Numbered from the stretch's first letter, positions 21,307 through 33,855 are shown. The stretch is DNA of 64,000 nt from Entomohabitans teleogrylli (GCF_001484765.1 NZ_KQ947379.1:1-64000), one strand, 5' to 3'. Numbers and translations: made by a program. The notes: generated from the sequence alone by a model not told the origin.

Positions 21307-23384
21307 CACTGCCCGCCAATCATTGCCGTCATCCGCACCTGACGGTTATCCGGCAGTTCCAGATTAGACAACACCGCCATCTGTGGAATCGAGCGGCGCA
21401 GGAAGCGCGACAGCAGCGGGCGCAGGGCATGAGTGACCAGTAGTACCGGCGGCGCCCCAACCATCTCCTGGCGGGTGATAGCCTCGCGGGTCTGTTGCAG
21501 AAGTTTATCCGCCAACCCCGGCTCCAGCGCCCCACCGCTCTGCAGCGCCTGGAGCAGCAGCCGCTCCAGCGCCGCCTCAAGGCCAATAACCTGAATTTCG
21601 CCGTCGCCGGGGAACCACTGATGGGTAATCGCGCGCCCCAGTTTGACCCGCACCACCGCGGTCAGTTCATGGGCGTCGCTCTGAAGCGGGGCATGTTCGG
21701 CGAGAGTCTCAAGAATGGTGCGCATATCGCGAATCGCCACGTTTTCCGCCAGTAAATTCTGCAACACCTTGTGCAGCGTGGTGAGGGAAACAACGCCGGG
21801 CACCAGCTCTTCGGTCAACTTTGGCTGTTCACTGCTGATGCGATCGAGCAATTGCTGGGTCTCCTGGCGGCCAAACAGTTCGGCGGCATTCTGGCCGATC
21901 AGATGGTTCAGGTGAGTCGCCACCACCGTGCTGGCTTCCACCACCGTGAATCCCTGAATTTGCGCCTGCTCCTTGAGAGCATTGTCAATCCACACCGCCT
22001 CAAGACCAAACGCAGGATCGACGGTTTTCTCGCCAGGCAGTTCGCCGGCGGCGGTTCCCGGGTTAATCGCCAGCCAGCGTCCAGGCCAGGCCTCGCCGCC
22101 GCCAATCTCCACGCCTTTCATCAGAATACGGTAGCGCGCCGCCGCTAACTCGAGGTTGTCGCGAATATGCACCACCGGCGGCAGGAAACCCATCTCCTGG
22201 GCAAATTTCTTGCGGATACTGCGGATACGTCCGAGCAGCTCGCCATTTTGCTGAACGTCGACCATCGGGATCAGCCGATAGCCGACCTCCATGCCGAGTA
22301 CATCTTCCATTTGAACATCATTCCACGACGCCTCCTGAACCGGCGGGCTTTCCACAGTTTTCGGCGCCGCCCGGGCCGCTGCCGGCTGCATCTGGCGACC
22401 GCGCAGCCACCAGGCCAGCGCCAGTAGCGCGGCGGTAAACAGCAGAAACACCAGGTTCGGCATCCCGGGGACCAGTCCCAGCAATCCGAGCACCGTGGCG
22501 CTCAGCAGCATAACTCGCGGATTATTAAACAGCTGAGTCACCATCTGCTCGCCAACGTCCTGTTCGGTACTAACCCGGGTCACGATCACCCCGGCGGCAG
22601 TGGAGATAACCAGCGCCGGGATCTGCGCCACCAGCCCATCGCCAATGGTCAGTAAGGTGTAGCTTTCCGCCGCCTGGCTAAGGGGCATGGCATGCTGAAT
22701 CACCCCCACCAGCAGCCCGCCGACAATATTGATAACCATAATCATCAGCCCGGCCACCGCATCGCCGCGCACAAATTTACTGGCACCGTCCATCGAGCCG
22801 TAAAAATCAGCTTCCTGCGTCACTTCGGCGCGGCGCTTTTTCGCCTCTTCTTCGCCAATCAACCCGGCGTTAAGATCGGCATCGATGGCCATTTGCTTAC
22901 CCGGCATCCCGTCCAGCACAAAGCGCGCGCCGACCTCGGCGATACGCCCGGCGCCTTTGGTAATCACCATGAAGTTGATGATCACCAGAATCACAAACAC
23001 CACGATACCAATAGCGAAGTTGCCTCCCACCAGGAAGTGGCCAAACGCCTCTACCACCCGCCCCGCCGCCGCCGCGCCGGTATGGCCGTCCATCAGGATA
23101 ATCCGCGTCGAGGCGACGTTAAGGGCCAGCCGCAGCAGCGTGGTGAACAGCAAAATCGTCGGAAAAGCGGCAAATTCGAGGGTACGCTGGGTAAACATCG
23201 CCACCAGCAGCACCATAATTGACAACGCAATATTAAAGGTAAACAGCAGATCCAGTACAAATGCCGGCAGCGGCAGTACCATCATCGACAGTATCAGCAG
23301 GATCAGAATCGGTCCGGCGAGTATCTGCCACTGGGTGGATTTCAGGTTGCCGGGCAGTCGCAGGCGTGCCGCCAGGTTAGTCAT
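21306..23384 (-). CDS. flhA: Flagellar export gate protein FlhA
   Basis: FlhA forms the nonameric export gate of the flagellar type III secretion system and converts proton flow into export. The 692-aa protein has about eight N-terminal membrane segments, the FHIPEP cytoplasmic loop (GAGRIAEVGARFVLDGMPGKQMAIDADL region near residues 145-175) and the large C-terminal cytoplasmic domain binding chaperone-substrate complexes. Length equals E. coli FlhA. It overlaps flhB by 8 bp and flhE by one codon's worth of bases, showing one operon. Confidence 0.97.
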   Translation of the reverse strand: MTNLAARLRLPGNLKSTQWQILAGPILILLILSMMVLPLPAFVLDLLFTFNIALSIMVLLVAMFTQRTLEFAAFPTILLFTTLLRLALNVASTRIILMDGHTGAAAAGRVVEAFGHFLVGGNFAIGIVVFVILVIINFMVITKGAGRIAEVGARFVLDGMPGKQMAIDADLNAGLIGEEEAKKRRAEVTQEADFYGSMDGASKFVRGDAVAGLMIMVINIVGGLLVGVIQHAMPLSQAAESYTLLTIGDGLVAQIPALVISTAAGVIVTRVSTEQDVGEQMVTQLFNNPRVMLLSATVLGLLGLVPGMPNLVFLLFTAALLALAWWLRGRQMQPAAARAAPKTVESPPVQEASWNDVQMEDVLGMEVGYRLIPMVDVQQNGELLGRIRSIRKKFAQEMGFLPPVVHIRDNLELAAARYRILMKGVEIGGGEAWPGRWLAINPGTAAGELPGEKTVDPAFGLEAVWIDNALKEQAQIQGFTVVEASTVVATHLNHLIGQNAAELFGRQETQQLLDRISSEQPKLTEELVPGVVSLTTLHKVLQNLLAENVAIRDMRTILETLAEHAPLQSDAHELTAVVRVKLGRAITHQWFPGDGEIQVIGLEAALERLLLQALQSGGALEPGLADKLLQQTREAITRQEMVGAPPVLLVTHALRPLLSRFLRRSIPQMAVLSNLELPDNRQVRMTAMIGGQ

Positions 23385-24534
23385 CAGTGTCCTTCTCCGT
23401 TAAAAAATCCAGCGCCGCCGGTACCGGAAGGTTAGCCGGCTTCGGCGGCTGCATTCCCCCCACCTGGCGCCAGCGGCGCAATTGCCAGACCCAGGCCAGT
23501 ACCTCCGCCACCGCGGCATACAGTTGCGTGGGGATCTGCTGGCCGATTTCCGCATGGCGGTACAGCGCCCTGGCCAGCGCCGGCGCTTCCAGTTGCGCCA
23601 CCCGGTGCCGGACGGCAAGTTCGCGGATATGCAATGCCACCAGGCCGGCGCCTTTCGCCACGACCTGCGGGGCGCTCATCTGGTTTTCCCGGTAGCGCAG
23701 CGCCACCGCATAATGGGTAGGGTTAGTCACGATCACGTCCGCGGTCGGTACGCTGGCCATCATGCGCCGTCGCGCCGCCGCACGCTGCTGCTGGCGAATA
23801 CGACCCTTAACGTGCGGATCGCCCTCCTGTTCCTTAAATTCATCGCGGATATCCTGGCGGGTCATGCGCAGTTTTTTCAGGTGGCTGCGCACCTGCCAGA
23901 ACACGTCAAACGCCACCATCGGCACCAGTCCCAGCACCACCAGCAGACTGCTGAACGCCACCAGATTCAGGGCGTCTTTCAACGCCAGCAGCGGCGGCTC
24001 GGCAATCAGGCGCAGCATTTCCGGCCAGTTGTGCCACAGCCAGATACCGGCGACCCAGCCGACCAGCGCCGCTTTGAGGAGAGTTTTGAGTAATTCCGCC
24101 GCCGTCTGGGCGGAAAACAGACGCTTTAACCCACTCAGCGGGTTAAGTTTGCTAAAGCTGAATTGCAGCGACTTACCGCTTAATACCACCCCGCCGAGCA
24201 GCATCGGAGCGCCAATCGCCACCAGCACCAGGCCGACAATGAGCGGAAGCAGCGCCCACGCCGCCCGGGAGAGCAATAACGCCATTTGCTGAACCAGGGC
24301 GGCGCTATCGCTCAGCAGCCGGTGATCAAAACGTAGCCCCCCGGCCAGCAGCGCAGCCAGACTGCGCGCCAGCCCTTCGCCGCCCACCCAGAGAATACTC
24401 AGCCCCGCCAGCAACATCAGCCAGCCGGTCAGTTCCCGGGAACGGGGGATCTGCCCCTCTTCTCGCGCTTTTTCCAGGCGATGGGGTGTGGGGTCTTCAG
24501 TTTTTTCCTGATCGCTGTGTTCTGACACCGGCAT
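23377..24534 (-). CDS. flhB: Flagellar export switch protein FlhB
   Basis: FlhB sets export specificity, switching from rod/hook to filament substrates after autocleavage. The 385-aa protein has the family N terminus (TEDPTPHRLEKAREEGQIP), four membrane segments and the autocleavage motif NPTH (VIVTNPTHYAVAL, about residue 270). It is first in flhB-flhA-flhE. The 92 bp to cheZ should hold its class 2 promoter, but no FlhDC site was assigned by eye. Confidence 0.96.
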   Translation of the reverse strand: MPVSEHSDQEKTEDPTPHRLEKAREEGQIPRSRELTGWLMLLAGLSILWVGGEGLARSLAALLAGGLRFDHRLLSDSAALVQQMALLLSRAAWALLPLIVGLVLVAIGAPMLLGGVVLSGKSLQFSFSKLNPLSGLKRLFSAQTAAELLKTLLKAALVGWVAGIWLWHNWPEMLRLIAEPPLLALKDALNLVAFSSLLVVLGLVPMVAFDVFWQVRSHLKKLRMTRQDIRDEFKEQEGDPHVKGRIRQQQRAAARRRMMASVPTADVIVTNPTHYAVALRYRENQMSAPQVVAKGAGLVALHIRELAVRHRVAQLEAPALARALYRHAEIGQQIPTQLYAAVAEVLAWVWQLRRWRQVGGMQPPKPANLPVPAALDFLTEKDTDD

Positions 24535-24626
24535 CCACTCGCGGGCAAAAATACTGCCCGATCATGCCAGAGCCGGCGGCGGCTAATGGTGAAAACAGGC
24601 CCACAAATGGCGGCTTTATTCGCGGT

Positions 24627-25271
24627 TCAGAACCCCAGGCTATCCAGCAGATCGTCCACCTGATCCTGACTGGCGACCACCCCGGCCGCCGCGCCATTGA
24701 CCTGCGGTCCATTGAGCAACCCTTCGCCGGCGGCTTTGTGGCGCGTCGGCGTATCGGGCATATTTTCCAGCAGCACCAGCAACAGCTGACGCTCAATTTC
24801 CTGAATCACATCCAGCATGCGTTTAATCACCTGGCCGGTCAGGTCCTGAAAATCCTGGGCCATCATAATTTCCCGCAACTGCGCGCTGGTGACGCGGGTG
24901 TGGTCGGGCACCTGCGCCAGATACTGGCGGGTATCGCTGACCAGCGCCCGGGCATCGTCCAGCGTCAGCGGACTGGCGAACCAGGCATCCCAGCGCGTCT
25001 CCAGTCCCCGGGCGCCGGCCTCCAGGGCCGTCTGATGAGGCTGAGCCGCTTCCACGCCATTCAGGGCGCGCTCGGCGGCCTGGGCGGTCATCTGAGCCAC
25101 ATAGTCCAACCGATCCCGGGCATCCGGGATCGCTTCCGCCGCTTCGGCGATCGCCCGATCCAGCCCCAGCTCGCGCAGGCTTTCGCGCAGCATGCGGGTC
25201 AGACTGCCAATACGGACAATAATGTCGCCGGCGGCGTGGATATCCGCCCCGTCAGGGTTAGATGGATTCAT
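24627..25271 (-). CDS. cheZ: Chemotaxis phosphatase CheZ
   Basis: CheZ dephosphorylates CheY-P. The 214-aa protein has the long helical hairpin with the catalytic pair Asp143/Gln147 ([17 protein letters not shown]) and the C-terminal CheY-binding peptide ([12 protein letters not shown]). Length equals E. coli CheZ. It lies 10 bp after cheY. Confidence 0.96.
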   Translation of the reverse strand: MNPSNPDGADIHAAGDIIVRIGSLTRMLRESLRELGLDRAIAEAAEAIPDARDRLDYVAQMTAQAAERALNGVEAAQPHQTALEAGARGLETRWDAWFASPLTLDDARALVSDTRQYLAQVPDHTRVTSAQLREIMMAQDFQDLTGQVIKRMLDVIQEIERQLLLVLLENMPDTPTRHKAAGEGLLNGPQVNGAAAGVVASQDQVDDLLDSLGF

Positions 25272-25281
25272 GGCCGCCTCC

Positions 25282-26727
<1,446 letters not shown>

Positions 26728-26731
<4 letters not shown>

Positions 26732-27573
26732 CTGCGCTCCTTATTCAGCCCGTACACCGTCTGGCCCTGCAGTCGCCATTGCGAGATCAGGTGGCTGAAG
26801 TTTTCCGAATGGCCGGCAAACAGCAGCCCATCCGCTTTGAGCAACGGTATAAAGCGGCGCAGAATCGCCTGCTGAGTGGCCCGGTCAAAGTAAATCATTA
26901 CGTTGCGGCAAAATATGGCGTCAAACGGCCCGCTCAGCGGGTATTCCTTATCCAGCAGGTTGATGCGGCTGAAACTGGTGCGCTCCGCCAGCGCCGGGCG
27001 TACCCGCACCAGCCCGGTGTGGGGACCGGTCCCTTTCAGGAAATAGCGCTGGAGCTGCTGATGCGAGAGATTTTTTAGCTCAGACTGGCGATAGACACCG
27101 CGCTGCGCGGTTTCCAGTACCCCGGAATCAATATCGCTGGCCCATATTCGCCAGCCGCCGGGGGCGGTCCCCAGGGCATCGGCAAGGGTCATGGCGATAG
27201 ACCAGGCCTCTTCGCCGCTGGAGGCGGCGGCGCACCACACCCGATACTCAGCGCCGCGCTGCCGGGCATGCCCGGCGAGGATCGGGAAATGATGCGCTTC
27301 GCGGAAAAATGCCGTCAGATTGGTGGTCAGGGCATTGATAAACGCCTGCCATTCGGCCCCGGCGCTATCGTTGTCCAGCAGGGCGAGATAGCGGTCGAAA
27401 TCATCCAGTCCGAGGGTGCGCAGGCGGCGCACCAGGCGGTTGTAAACCATGTCGCGTTTGTTACCCGCCAGCACAATACCGGCGCTCTGGTAGATCATCT
27501 GGCTGATGCGCCGGAACTGGTTGTCGCTCAGGACAATCAGCGGGCCTGGCGGCGCTGAAGAAAATCGCGTCAT
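26728..27573 (-). CDS. cheR: Chemoreceptor methyltransferase CheR
   Basis: CheR methylates receptor glutamates using SAM. The 281-aa protein has an N-terminal helical domain, the SAM-binding region ([21 protein letters not shown]) and the motif [13 protein letters not shown]. The receptor encoded upstream ends in NWETF, the pentapeptide that docks the CheR beta-subdomain. E. coli CheR is 286 aa. Confidence 0.96.
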
Positions 27574-27627
27574 TGGACGTTGTGTGCTCCCGGGTTACGA
27601 AACAGAAAATGCCGTCGACGCGGCGCT

Positions 27628-29286
27628 TCAGAAGGTCTCCCAGTTTTCTTCGGCACTGGTACGCGGGCCTGCTGGCGATGTCTCACCAGCGGTGGCGGTC
27701 GCCAGCGTCGGCTTACGCGGCGCGCTGGCCGGCGTGTGGATGGTGAAGACGGCGACAGCGTCGCTCAGGCGGCGCGCCTGCTCCTCCAGCGCGGCGGCAG
27801 CGGCGGCCGACTGTTCCACCAGCGCGGCATTCTGCTGGGTGACGCGATCCATTTCCGACACCGCCAGCGCTACCTGATCGATGCCTTTACTCTGTTCATC
27901 GGACGCTGAAGCGATTTCGCCCATGATGTCGGTGACCCGGGTAACGGCGCTGACAATCTCGCGCATTGTCTCCCCGGCGCTTTCCACCAGCGCCGAACCG
28001 GTATCCACCCGCGCCACGGAGTCCTCAATCAGCGCTTTAATCTCTTTCGCCGCCTGGGCGCTGCGCTGCGCCAGATTTCGCACCTCGCCGGCGACCACCG
28101 CGAAGCCGCGCCCCTGTTCCCCGGCTCGGGCCGCTTCAACGGCGGCGTTAAGCGCCAGGATATTGGTCTGGAAAGCAATACCGTCGATCACCCCGGTGAT
28201 ATCGGCAATTTTGCGTGAGCTACCGGAAATATCATGCATCGTGTTAACCACGCCCTCCACCACACGTCCGCCTTTGCGGGCGGTTTCCGAGGCGGCGTCG
28301 GCCAACTGTGACGCCTGGCGAGCGTTTCCGGCATTCTGTTTTACCGTGGCGGTGAGTTGTTCCATGCTGGCGGCGGTCTCCTCCAGAGAGGCCGCCTGCT
28401 GCTCGGTACGCGACGAGAGATCGTTGTTACCAGTGGCGATTTCGCTGGTGCCGCTGTAGATAGCGTCAGTCCCTTCACGCACGCTGGCCACGGTGCGGCT
28501 CAGGGCGGTCTGCATATCGCGCACGCTGGCGGCCAGTCCGGCAATTTCGTTGCGCCCGTCCACACTAATAGTTTCCGTGAGGTTACCGCCGGCAATAGCG
28601 CGAATATGGGCCATGACCCCCGCCAGCGGCAGCAGCAGAACCCGGCGCAGGCCGTACCATACCAGTATCAGTACCGCGACAATCACCACGACCAACGCGA
28701 TCAGTTGCCATTTGGCATAACGATAATCGCGCTGGCTATCCTCGTAAGCCTGTTGCCAGAGGCGCTCGTTGTGCGCTTCATAATTCAGCCAGCTTTGTTC
28801 AAAGGCGTCCTGCATGCTCTGGGCCGGCTGGGCAAAAAACGCCGCCATATCGCCGCGGGTCAGGAAATCATTCTGTTCAGTCAGCACCTGGTGGAAATCG
28901 CGATAGCGGGCGTCAAGATCTTTCGCCGCCGCGGCCAGACCGCTGCCTGGCAGAGTGTTTTGCTTAACCCACTGGTAATAGCGCTCCGCCTCGGCCAGTA
29001 ACTGACGGCCCCGATTAAGCAGTTCTGTCGGGGCGATGCCCCGGAAATGGTCGCCATCCAGTTGCATCTGTGAACTGGCGCGGTTCAGATTGATGCGGGT
29101 CTGTAGTAACAGCGTCCACGTCTTGTTGAGTTCCAGTTGCTGCATCCGCAACTCCCGGGACAACGAAAAACTTTGCTCACTACGCTGCAGCGATTTAAAA
29201 AACAAACCGCCGGAACACAACTGTAGTAACGCGAACACGCCCAGCACTATCATCAGCATGGTGACGATACGAACCCGATTTAACAT
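27628..29286 (-). CDS. tar: Tar-type methyl-accepting chemoreceptor with altered ligand pocket
   Basis: The 552-aa receptor has TM1 (about residues 7-30), a periplasmic four-helix domain, TM2 ([19 protein letters not shown]), HAMP, methylation helices and the signalling hairpin, ending in NWETF. It aligns best with E. coli Tar ([33 protein letters not shown]). Of the aspartate-contact residues, Arg64 and Arg69 are kept, but positions equivalent to Arg73, Tyr149 and Thr154 read Gln, Phe and Ala, so aspartate sensing is doubtful. E. coli tap is absent: cheR follows directly. A sigma-28 promoter precedes it. Confidence 0.9.
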   Translation of the reverse strand: MLNRVRIVTMLMIVLGVFALLQLCSGGLFFKSLQRSEQSFSLSRELRMQQLELNKTWTLLLQTRINLNRASSQMQLDGDHFRGIAPTELLNRGRQLLAEAERYYQWVKQNTLPGSGLAAAAKDLDARYRDFHQVLTEQNDFLTRGDMAAFFAQPAQSMQDAFEQSWLNYEAHNERLWQQAYEDSQRDYRYAKWQLIALVVVIVAVLILVWYGLRRVLLLPLAGVMAHIRAIAGGNLTETISVDGRNEIAGLAASVRDMQTALSRTVASVREGTDAIYSGTSEIATGNNDLSSRTEQQAASLEETAASMEQLTATVKQNAGNARQASQLADAASETARKGGRVVEGVVNTMHDISGSSRKIADITGVIDGIAFQTNILALNAAVEAARAGEQGRGFAVVAGEVRNLAQRSAQAAKEIKALIEDSVARVDTGSALVESAGETMREIVSAVTRVTDIMGEIASASDEQSKGIDQVALAVSEMDRVTQQNAALVEQSAAAAAALEEQARRLSDAVAVFTIHTPASAPRKPTLATATAGETSPAGPRTSAEENWETF

Positions 29287-29319
29287 TTCCCAATCCCCAC
29301 TCTCTTCCTGGTGATGGCG

Positions 29320-29346
29320 TTATCGGCAAAGCGCGCGGGAACTTTA
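29320..29346 (-). promoter_or_regulatory. Sigma-28 (FliA) promoter of the chemoreceptor operon
   Basis: On the minus strand TAAAGTTC (29339-29346) is followed after 11 bp by GCCGATAA (29320-29327), an almost perfect FliA promoter, about 35 bp upstream of the receptor start codon. It makes tar-cheRBYZ a class 3 flagellar operon. Confidence 0.93.
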
Positions 29347-29473
29347 GGGTTACCCGCGCGCTGATGAGGGATATCTCACTGCCCGACTGCCGGCGGCGCA
29401 TGAGCCGGGAACCTGGAGCGACAGGCATTGAGGGGATGGGCGGCGTCAGGCGCAACCACCCGAAGTGAAATAA

Positions 29474-29980
29474 CTACGGCGCGCCCACGGCGGCGGCGCT
29501 GTCCACCAGCGCCATCTCTTCGCTGTTGAGCAATTTTTCAATATTCACCAGAATCAGCATTCGTTCGCCCACCGCCCCGAGACCAGTGAGGTACTCAGTG
29601 GACAGAGTGACGGCGAACTCCGGCGCCGGGCGGATCTGCTCAGCAGTCAGCGACAGGACGTCGGAGACGCCATCCACCACAATTCCCACCACCCGCTGGC
29701 CGAAACTGAGCACAATCACCACGGTATTGTCGTTATACTCCACCGCCTGCTGGGCGAACTTAATCCGCAGATCGACAATCGGCACAATCACCCCGCGCAG
29801 GTTGGTGACCCCTTTAATAAACGGCGGAGTGCTGGCGATGCGCGTCACCCGATCGTAGCCGCGAATCTCCTGGACCTTGAGAATATCAATACCGTACTCT
29901 TCGTTGCCGAGCGTAAAGACCAGAAACTCCTGCCCGGAGGGCTCACCGCCCAGGCGGGTCACATTGCTCATTCCTGTCAT
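29474..29980 (-). CDS. cheW: Chemotaxis coupling protein CheW
   Basis: CheW links receptors to the kinase CheA. The 168-aa protein is near-identical in motif to E. coli CheW ([50 protein letters not shown]). It follows cheA by 3 bp. Confidence 0.97.
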   Translation of the reverse strand: MTGMSNVTRLGGEPSGQEFLVFTLGNEEYGIDILKVQEIRGYDRVTRIASTPPFIKGVTNLRGVIVPIVDLRIKFAQQAVEYNDNTVVIVLSFGQRVVGIVVDGVSDVLSLTAEQIRPAPEFAVTLSTEYLTGLGAVGERMLILVNIEKLLNSEEMALVDSAAAVGAP

Positions 29981-29983
29981 GAT

Positions 29984-31945
29984 TTATCCTGCCACCAACG
30001 TTGACGCGCCGGCGTCGCTGGTCGCCAGGCGCAGTTCATGATTCAGCCCGGGTAGCGCGGCAACGTCGACAATCAGCGCCACACTGCCGTCGCCGAGGAT
30101 CGTCGCCGCGGAGATACCCGCCACTTTGCGGTAATTGCTTTCGAGATTCTTAACCACTACCTGGTGCTGGCCGAGAAGCTGATCCACCAGCAGCGCGTAG
30201 CGGCGGCTGGCGCTCTGCAAAATCACCACGATGCCGCGGGTAGCCTCGGTTCTGGCGCCCTGCACATCGAACACTTTCCACAGTTCTATCAGCGGTAAAT
30301 ATTCGCCGCGTACTTCCAGCATCCGTTCCCCACCGGCCAGCGGATGCAGCGCCTGCGGACCGGGCTGCAGAGATTCCATTACCGCGCTAAGCGGCAGGAT
30401 AAATATCTCATCCCCCACCTGCACCGACATACCGTCGAGAATCGCCAGCGTCAACGGCAACAGAATCCGCACCGCGGTTCCGCGACCGGGTCGTGAGGCG
30501 ATTTCAACCTGGCCGCCCATCTGCTGGATATTGCGCTTCACCACATCCATCCCGACCCCGCGTCCGGAGACATCGGTCACCTGCTCGGCGGTAGAAAAGC
30601 CGGGGGCGAAAATCAGCATCGCCACATCGTCGTCGCTCATCGCTTCGTTGACCGCGATACCCTGCTCGCGGGCGCGCGCCAGAATGCGCTGGCGGTTCAG
30701 ACCCGCGCCGTCATCGGCGACTTCAATACAGATATTGCCCCCCTGGTGGCTGGCGGAAAGGGCCAGTTGCCCACAGGCCGGTTTACCGGCAGCCAGCCGC
30801 TGATCCGCGGTCTCAATACCGTGATCGAGGCTGTTGCGCACCAGATGCGTTAACGGGTCGATGATACGTTCGATCAGGCTTTTATCCAGCTCGGTAGCAG
30901 TGCCCGCAAGGGTCAGTTCAACCTGTTTGTCGAGCCTGGCGGCTAAATCGCGCACCAGACGCGGAAAACGACTGAACACATACTCCATCGGCATCATACG
31001 AATCGACATCACCGACTCCTGCAAATCCCGGGCGTTGCGCTCCAGTTGCCCCATGCTGGTCATCAGTTCGCTGTGCGTCACCGGATCGAGCTGCCCGGAA
31101 AGCTGGGCCAGCATCGACTGGGTAATCACCATCTCGCCGACCAGATTGATCAACTGATCCACTTTCTCCACCGCCACCCGGATACTGGTGGACTCCGGCG
31201 CGCGCGCGGTCTTTTCCGCAGCGTCGCGGACGGGCGTCGGCGCGATCCGGGGCGCAGGCGGTTCACTGGCCGGTTGCGGTGATTCCTCCAGCGCGGCGAA
31301 AACAATTTGCTGCGGTTCGATAACAAAGCACAGTACCGCGGCGATATCCTCCTGGCTGACGCTGCTTTCCAGTACCACATCCAGCTTAGCGGCGTCTTGT
31401 TGCAGTATCTGCGTCACCTGCCCGAGATTGCCCAGCTCTTCGAGTAACAGCTCGCACTCCCGGCCCTGCAACTGGCTCAGCACCACCCGCAGTAATGGCG
31501 CGTCGCGGGTGGCGTCAACTACCGTCAGCGGCGCGCTGGCCGACGCCGTCCCGGCCGCTTCCAGCGCCAGTTGACGCAGCGCGTCGCAGATACCGGCAAA
31601 ACTGTCTATATCGGGATCCTGGGCGTTTTTACAGGCGTTAAGTTGGTCCTGCATGATGTCTTTAGTTTCCAGAAACAGGCTGATGATCGCGGCGTTCAAC
31701 CGCAGCTCGCCGCGCCGGGCAAAATCCAGCAGATTTTCCAGCAGATGGGTGGTCTCCTGTAGCGTCTGGAAACCGAAAGTGCCGGCGCCCCCCTTGATGG
31801 AGTGGGCGGCGCGAAATATCGCATTCAGCCGTTCCGGGTCCGGCGCCTCCGGCTCCAGCGCCAACAGATGGCGCTCCATATCCGCTAACAGCTCATCCGC
31901 CTCGTCAAAAAAGGTTTGCCAGAAATCACTGATATCGATACTCAC
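29984..31945 (-). CDS. cheA: Chemotaxis histidine kinase CheA
   Basis: CheA phosphorylates CheY and CheB. The 653-aa protein starts at a GTG (VSIDISDFWQTFFDEADELL) with AGGTG upstream; the frame extends to 32059 but the upstream residues overlap motB and are not conserved. Domains: P1 with phospho-acceptor His48 (IFRAAHSIKGG), P2, dimerisation P3 (STSIRVAVEKVDQLINLVGE), ATPase P4 with N box (LTHLVRNSLDHGIE) and G boxes (DDGAGLNRQRI; GRGVGMDVVKRN), and CheW-like P5. Met98 (ETKDIMQDQ), the internal start of short CheA in E. coli, is conserved. Confidence 0.97.
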   Translation of the reverse strand: MSIDISDFWQTFFDEADELLADMERHLLALEPEAPDPERLNAIFRAAHSIKGGAGTFGFQTLQETTHLLENLLDFARRGELRLNAAIISLFLETKDIMQDQLNACKNAQDPDIDSFAGICDALRQLALEAAGTASASAPLTVVDATRDAPLLRVVLSQLQGRECELLLEELGNLGQVTQILQQDAAKLDVVLESSVSQEDIAAVLCFVIEPQQIVFAALEESPQPASEPPAPRIAPTPVRDAAEKTARAPESTSIRVAVEKVDQLINLVGEMVITQSMLAQLSGQLDPVTHSELMTSMGQLERNARDLQESVMSIRMMPMEYVFSRFPRLVRDLAARLDKQVELTLAGTATELDKSLIERIIDPLTHLVRNSLDHGIETADQRLAAGKPACGQLALSASHQGGNICIEVADDGAGLNRQRILARAREQGIAVNEAMSDDDVAMLIFAPGFSTAEQVTDVSGRGVGMDVVKRNIQQMGGQVEIASRPGRGTAVRILLPLTLAILDGMSVQVGDEIFILPLSAVMESLQPGPQALHPLAGGERMLEVRGEYLPLIELWKVFDVQGARTEATRGIVVILQSASRRYALLVDQLLGQHQVVVKNLESNYRKVAGISAATILGDGSVALIVDVAALPGLNHELRLATSDAGASTLVAG

Positions 31946-31949
31946 GCGA

Positions 31950-32882
31950 TCACCTCTTACCGGTTGACGTTGGCGCACTTTGCGCTGGCGCGACGCTGTT
32001 TTCCTCCGGGAGCAGATCGGGCAGCGGCACATTCTGGCTCTCGGCATTCTCGTGGACAATGATCTGTTCCGCCTGCTTATTCAGTACCAGCAGGCTGATG
32101 CGCCGGTTAACCGCATCGCCAGGGTGGCGGTCCGCCAGCTTCATGGTGGCGGCCATCCCCACCACGCGCAGGACTTTGCCGTCATCCAGCCCCCCGGCCA
32201 CCAGCTCGCGGCGCGATGCGTTGGCCCGATCGGCGGAGAGCTCCCAGTTGCTGTATCCCCGCTCGCCGCTGGCATAAGGGAAATCATCGGTATGTCCGGC
32301 GATACTCACCCGGTTCGGCACCTCGTTGAGCAACGGCGCAATAGCGCGCAGAATGTCGCGCAGCCACGGGCTTACCTGCGCGCTGCCGGTGGTAAACATC
32401 GGTCGGTTCTGGCTGTCGAGGATCTGGATCCGCAGCCCCTCCTGCACCAGGTCCAGCCGTAAATAGGGCCGCAGCTCGCGCAGTTTCGGATCGGCTTGCG
32501 TCAACTGATCCAGGTCGCCGCGCAGTTTCTTCAGGCGCTGCCGCTCCTGCTGGCGCCGGTTATCAACGTCGGTGGGCTGTTGTTTCTTCACCACGCCGTC
32601 CTGTTGGGTGTAATCATCACCGCCGCCGGGAACCGGACTTTCACTGTCGGCCAACTGGCGTCCGCCGCTGATAGCTACCGACAGCGGCGTGCGGAAATAA
32701 TCGGCGATTTGCGCCAGCTCGCGAGGGCTGGCGATAGAAATCAGCCACATCACCAGAAAGAATGCCATCATGGCGGTCATAAAATCGGCGTAGGCGATTT
32801 TCCACGAGCCATGACCACCGCCGCCGTGCCCCTTTGGCCGACGACGTTTGACAATCACCACCGGGCGGTTCTGGTGTTTCAT
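31950..32882 (-). CDS. motB: Flagellar motor stator protein MotB
   Basis: MotB anchors the stator to peptidoglycan and carries the proton-binding Asp32 ([19 protein letters not shown]). The 310-aa protein has one membrane helix and an OmpA-like peptidoglycan-binding domain ([31 protein letters not shown]). It overlaps motA by 4 bp and precedes cheA by 4 bp. Confidence 0.96.
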   Translation of the reverse strand: MKHQNRPVVIVKRRRPKGHGGGGHGSWKIAYADFMTAMMAFFLVMWLISIASPRELAQIADYFRTPLSVAISGGRQLADSESPVPGGGDDYTQQDGVVKKQQPTDVDNRRQQERQRLKKLRGDLDQLTQADPKLRELRPYLRLDLVQEGLRIQILDSQNRPMFTTGSAQVSPWLRDILRAIAPLLNEVPNRVSIAGHTDDFPYASGERGYSNWELSADRANASRRELVAGGLDDGKVLRVVGMAATMKLADRHPGDAVNRRISLLVLNKQAEQIIVHENAESQNVPLPDLLPEENSVAPAQSAPTSTGKR

Positions 32883-33766
32883 GCGTCTTCCGTCACCTGC
32901 GGCTGCGCTGGCGTTTTCACCGCCCGGACATGCTCTTCCAGCTCAATAAACGAGGGTCGCTCGCTGGAATACAGCGTCTTACGGCCAAACTCGACGGCTA
33001 TCGACGGCGCGTAGCCGTTGAGGCTGGAGAGCAGCGTCACCCGAACGCATTGCATCATTTTGGTGGTTTCCGCGCATTTCTGGCGCAGCACCGTGGCCAG
33101 CGGCGAAACAAACCCGTAGGCCAGCAAAATACCGAGAAACGTGCCGACCATCGCATGGGCGATCAGTGCCCCCAGTTCTCCTGCCGGGCGATCCGCCGAC
33201 GCCAGGGCGTGTACGACCCCCATCACCGCCGCCACAATACCAAATGCCGGTAGCGAATCCCCCATCAGCGCTAAACTGTTCGCCGGAATTTCGCATTCGC
33301 TTTCATGGGTTTCAATTTCTTCATCCATTAATGCCTCAATTTCGAAGGCATTCATATTTCCGCTGATCATCAGACGTAAATAGTCGACGATAAAATCGCG
33401 CATTACCGCATCGGCGAGAATTCGCGGATAGCTGCTAAAAATTTCACTTTGGTGAGGATTTTCGATGTCGTTTTCCAGTGAAAACATTCCCTGCTGGCGT
33501 GATTTGGCCATCAGGCGATATAGCAGCGCCATTAAATCCATATACATGACTTTAGTGTAGCGGGAGCGGCGAAATAATAACGGCAGCGCTTTGACAGTAC
33601 TTTTAATCGCTTTACCATTATTGCCGACAATAAATGCGCCAATGCCGGCGCCGCCGATGATGATAAATTCAGCAGGCTGGTATAATGCCCCGGGGTGGCC
33701 GCCCGACAGCATATATCCACCGAATACGGTGCCAAGCACCACCAGATAACCCACTAAAATCAACAC
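32879..33766 (-). CDS. motA: Flagellar motor stator protein MotA
   Basis: MotA forms the proton channel with MotB and turns the rotor. The 295-aa protein has four membrane segments, the rotor-facing cytoplasmic charges ([16 protein letters not shown]) and the conserved prolines ([31 protein letters not shown]). The start is GTG (GTG TTG ATT), as in E. coli. It is the first gene of motAB-cheAW. Confidence 0.96.
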   Translation of the reverse strand: MLILVGYLVVLGTVFGGYMLSGGHPGALYQPAEFIIIGGAGIGAFIVGNNGKAIKSTVKALPLLFRRSRYTKVMYMDLMALLYRLMAKSRQQGMFSLENDIENPHQSEIFSSYPRILADAVMRDFIVDYLRLMISGNMNAFEIEALMDEEIETHESECEIPANSLALMGDSLPAFGIVAAVMGVVHALASADRPAGELGALIAHAMVGTFLGILLAYGFVSPLATVLRQKCAETTKMMQCVRVTLLSSLNGYAPSIAVEFGRKTLYSSERPSFIELEEHVRAVKTPAQPQVTEDA

Positions 33767-33821
33767 AACGCTACCCCCGGCTATAAATGGCTACAGGAAT
33801 CACACCGCGGAGGGAGAACAG

Positions 33822-33855
33822 GGTAAAAAAAAGCAGCGGCACGCGCGCCGCTGCT
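33822..33855 (-). terminator. Intrinsic terminator between flhC and motA, inside the motA leader
   Basis: AGCAGCGGC (33832-33840) and GCCGCTGCT (33847-33855) form a 9-bp GC-rich stem; read on the minus strand it is followed by eight T residues (33825-33832). It stops flhDC transcripts. It also lies downstream of the motA sigma-28 promoter, so it should end most of those transcripts early. Confidence 0.9.

Noticed and set aside
31946-32059. 38-residue N-terminal extension of CheA
   Set aside because: It lies inside motB and lacks similarity to CheA; the GTG start with a good ribosome site gives the usual CheA N terminus.
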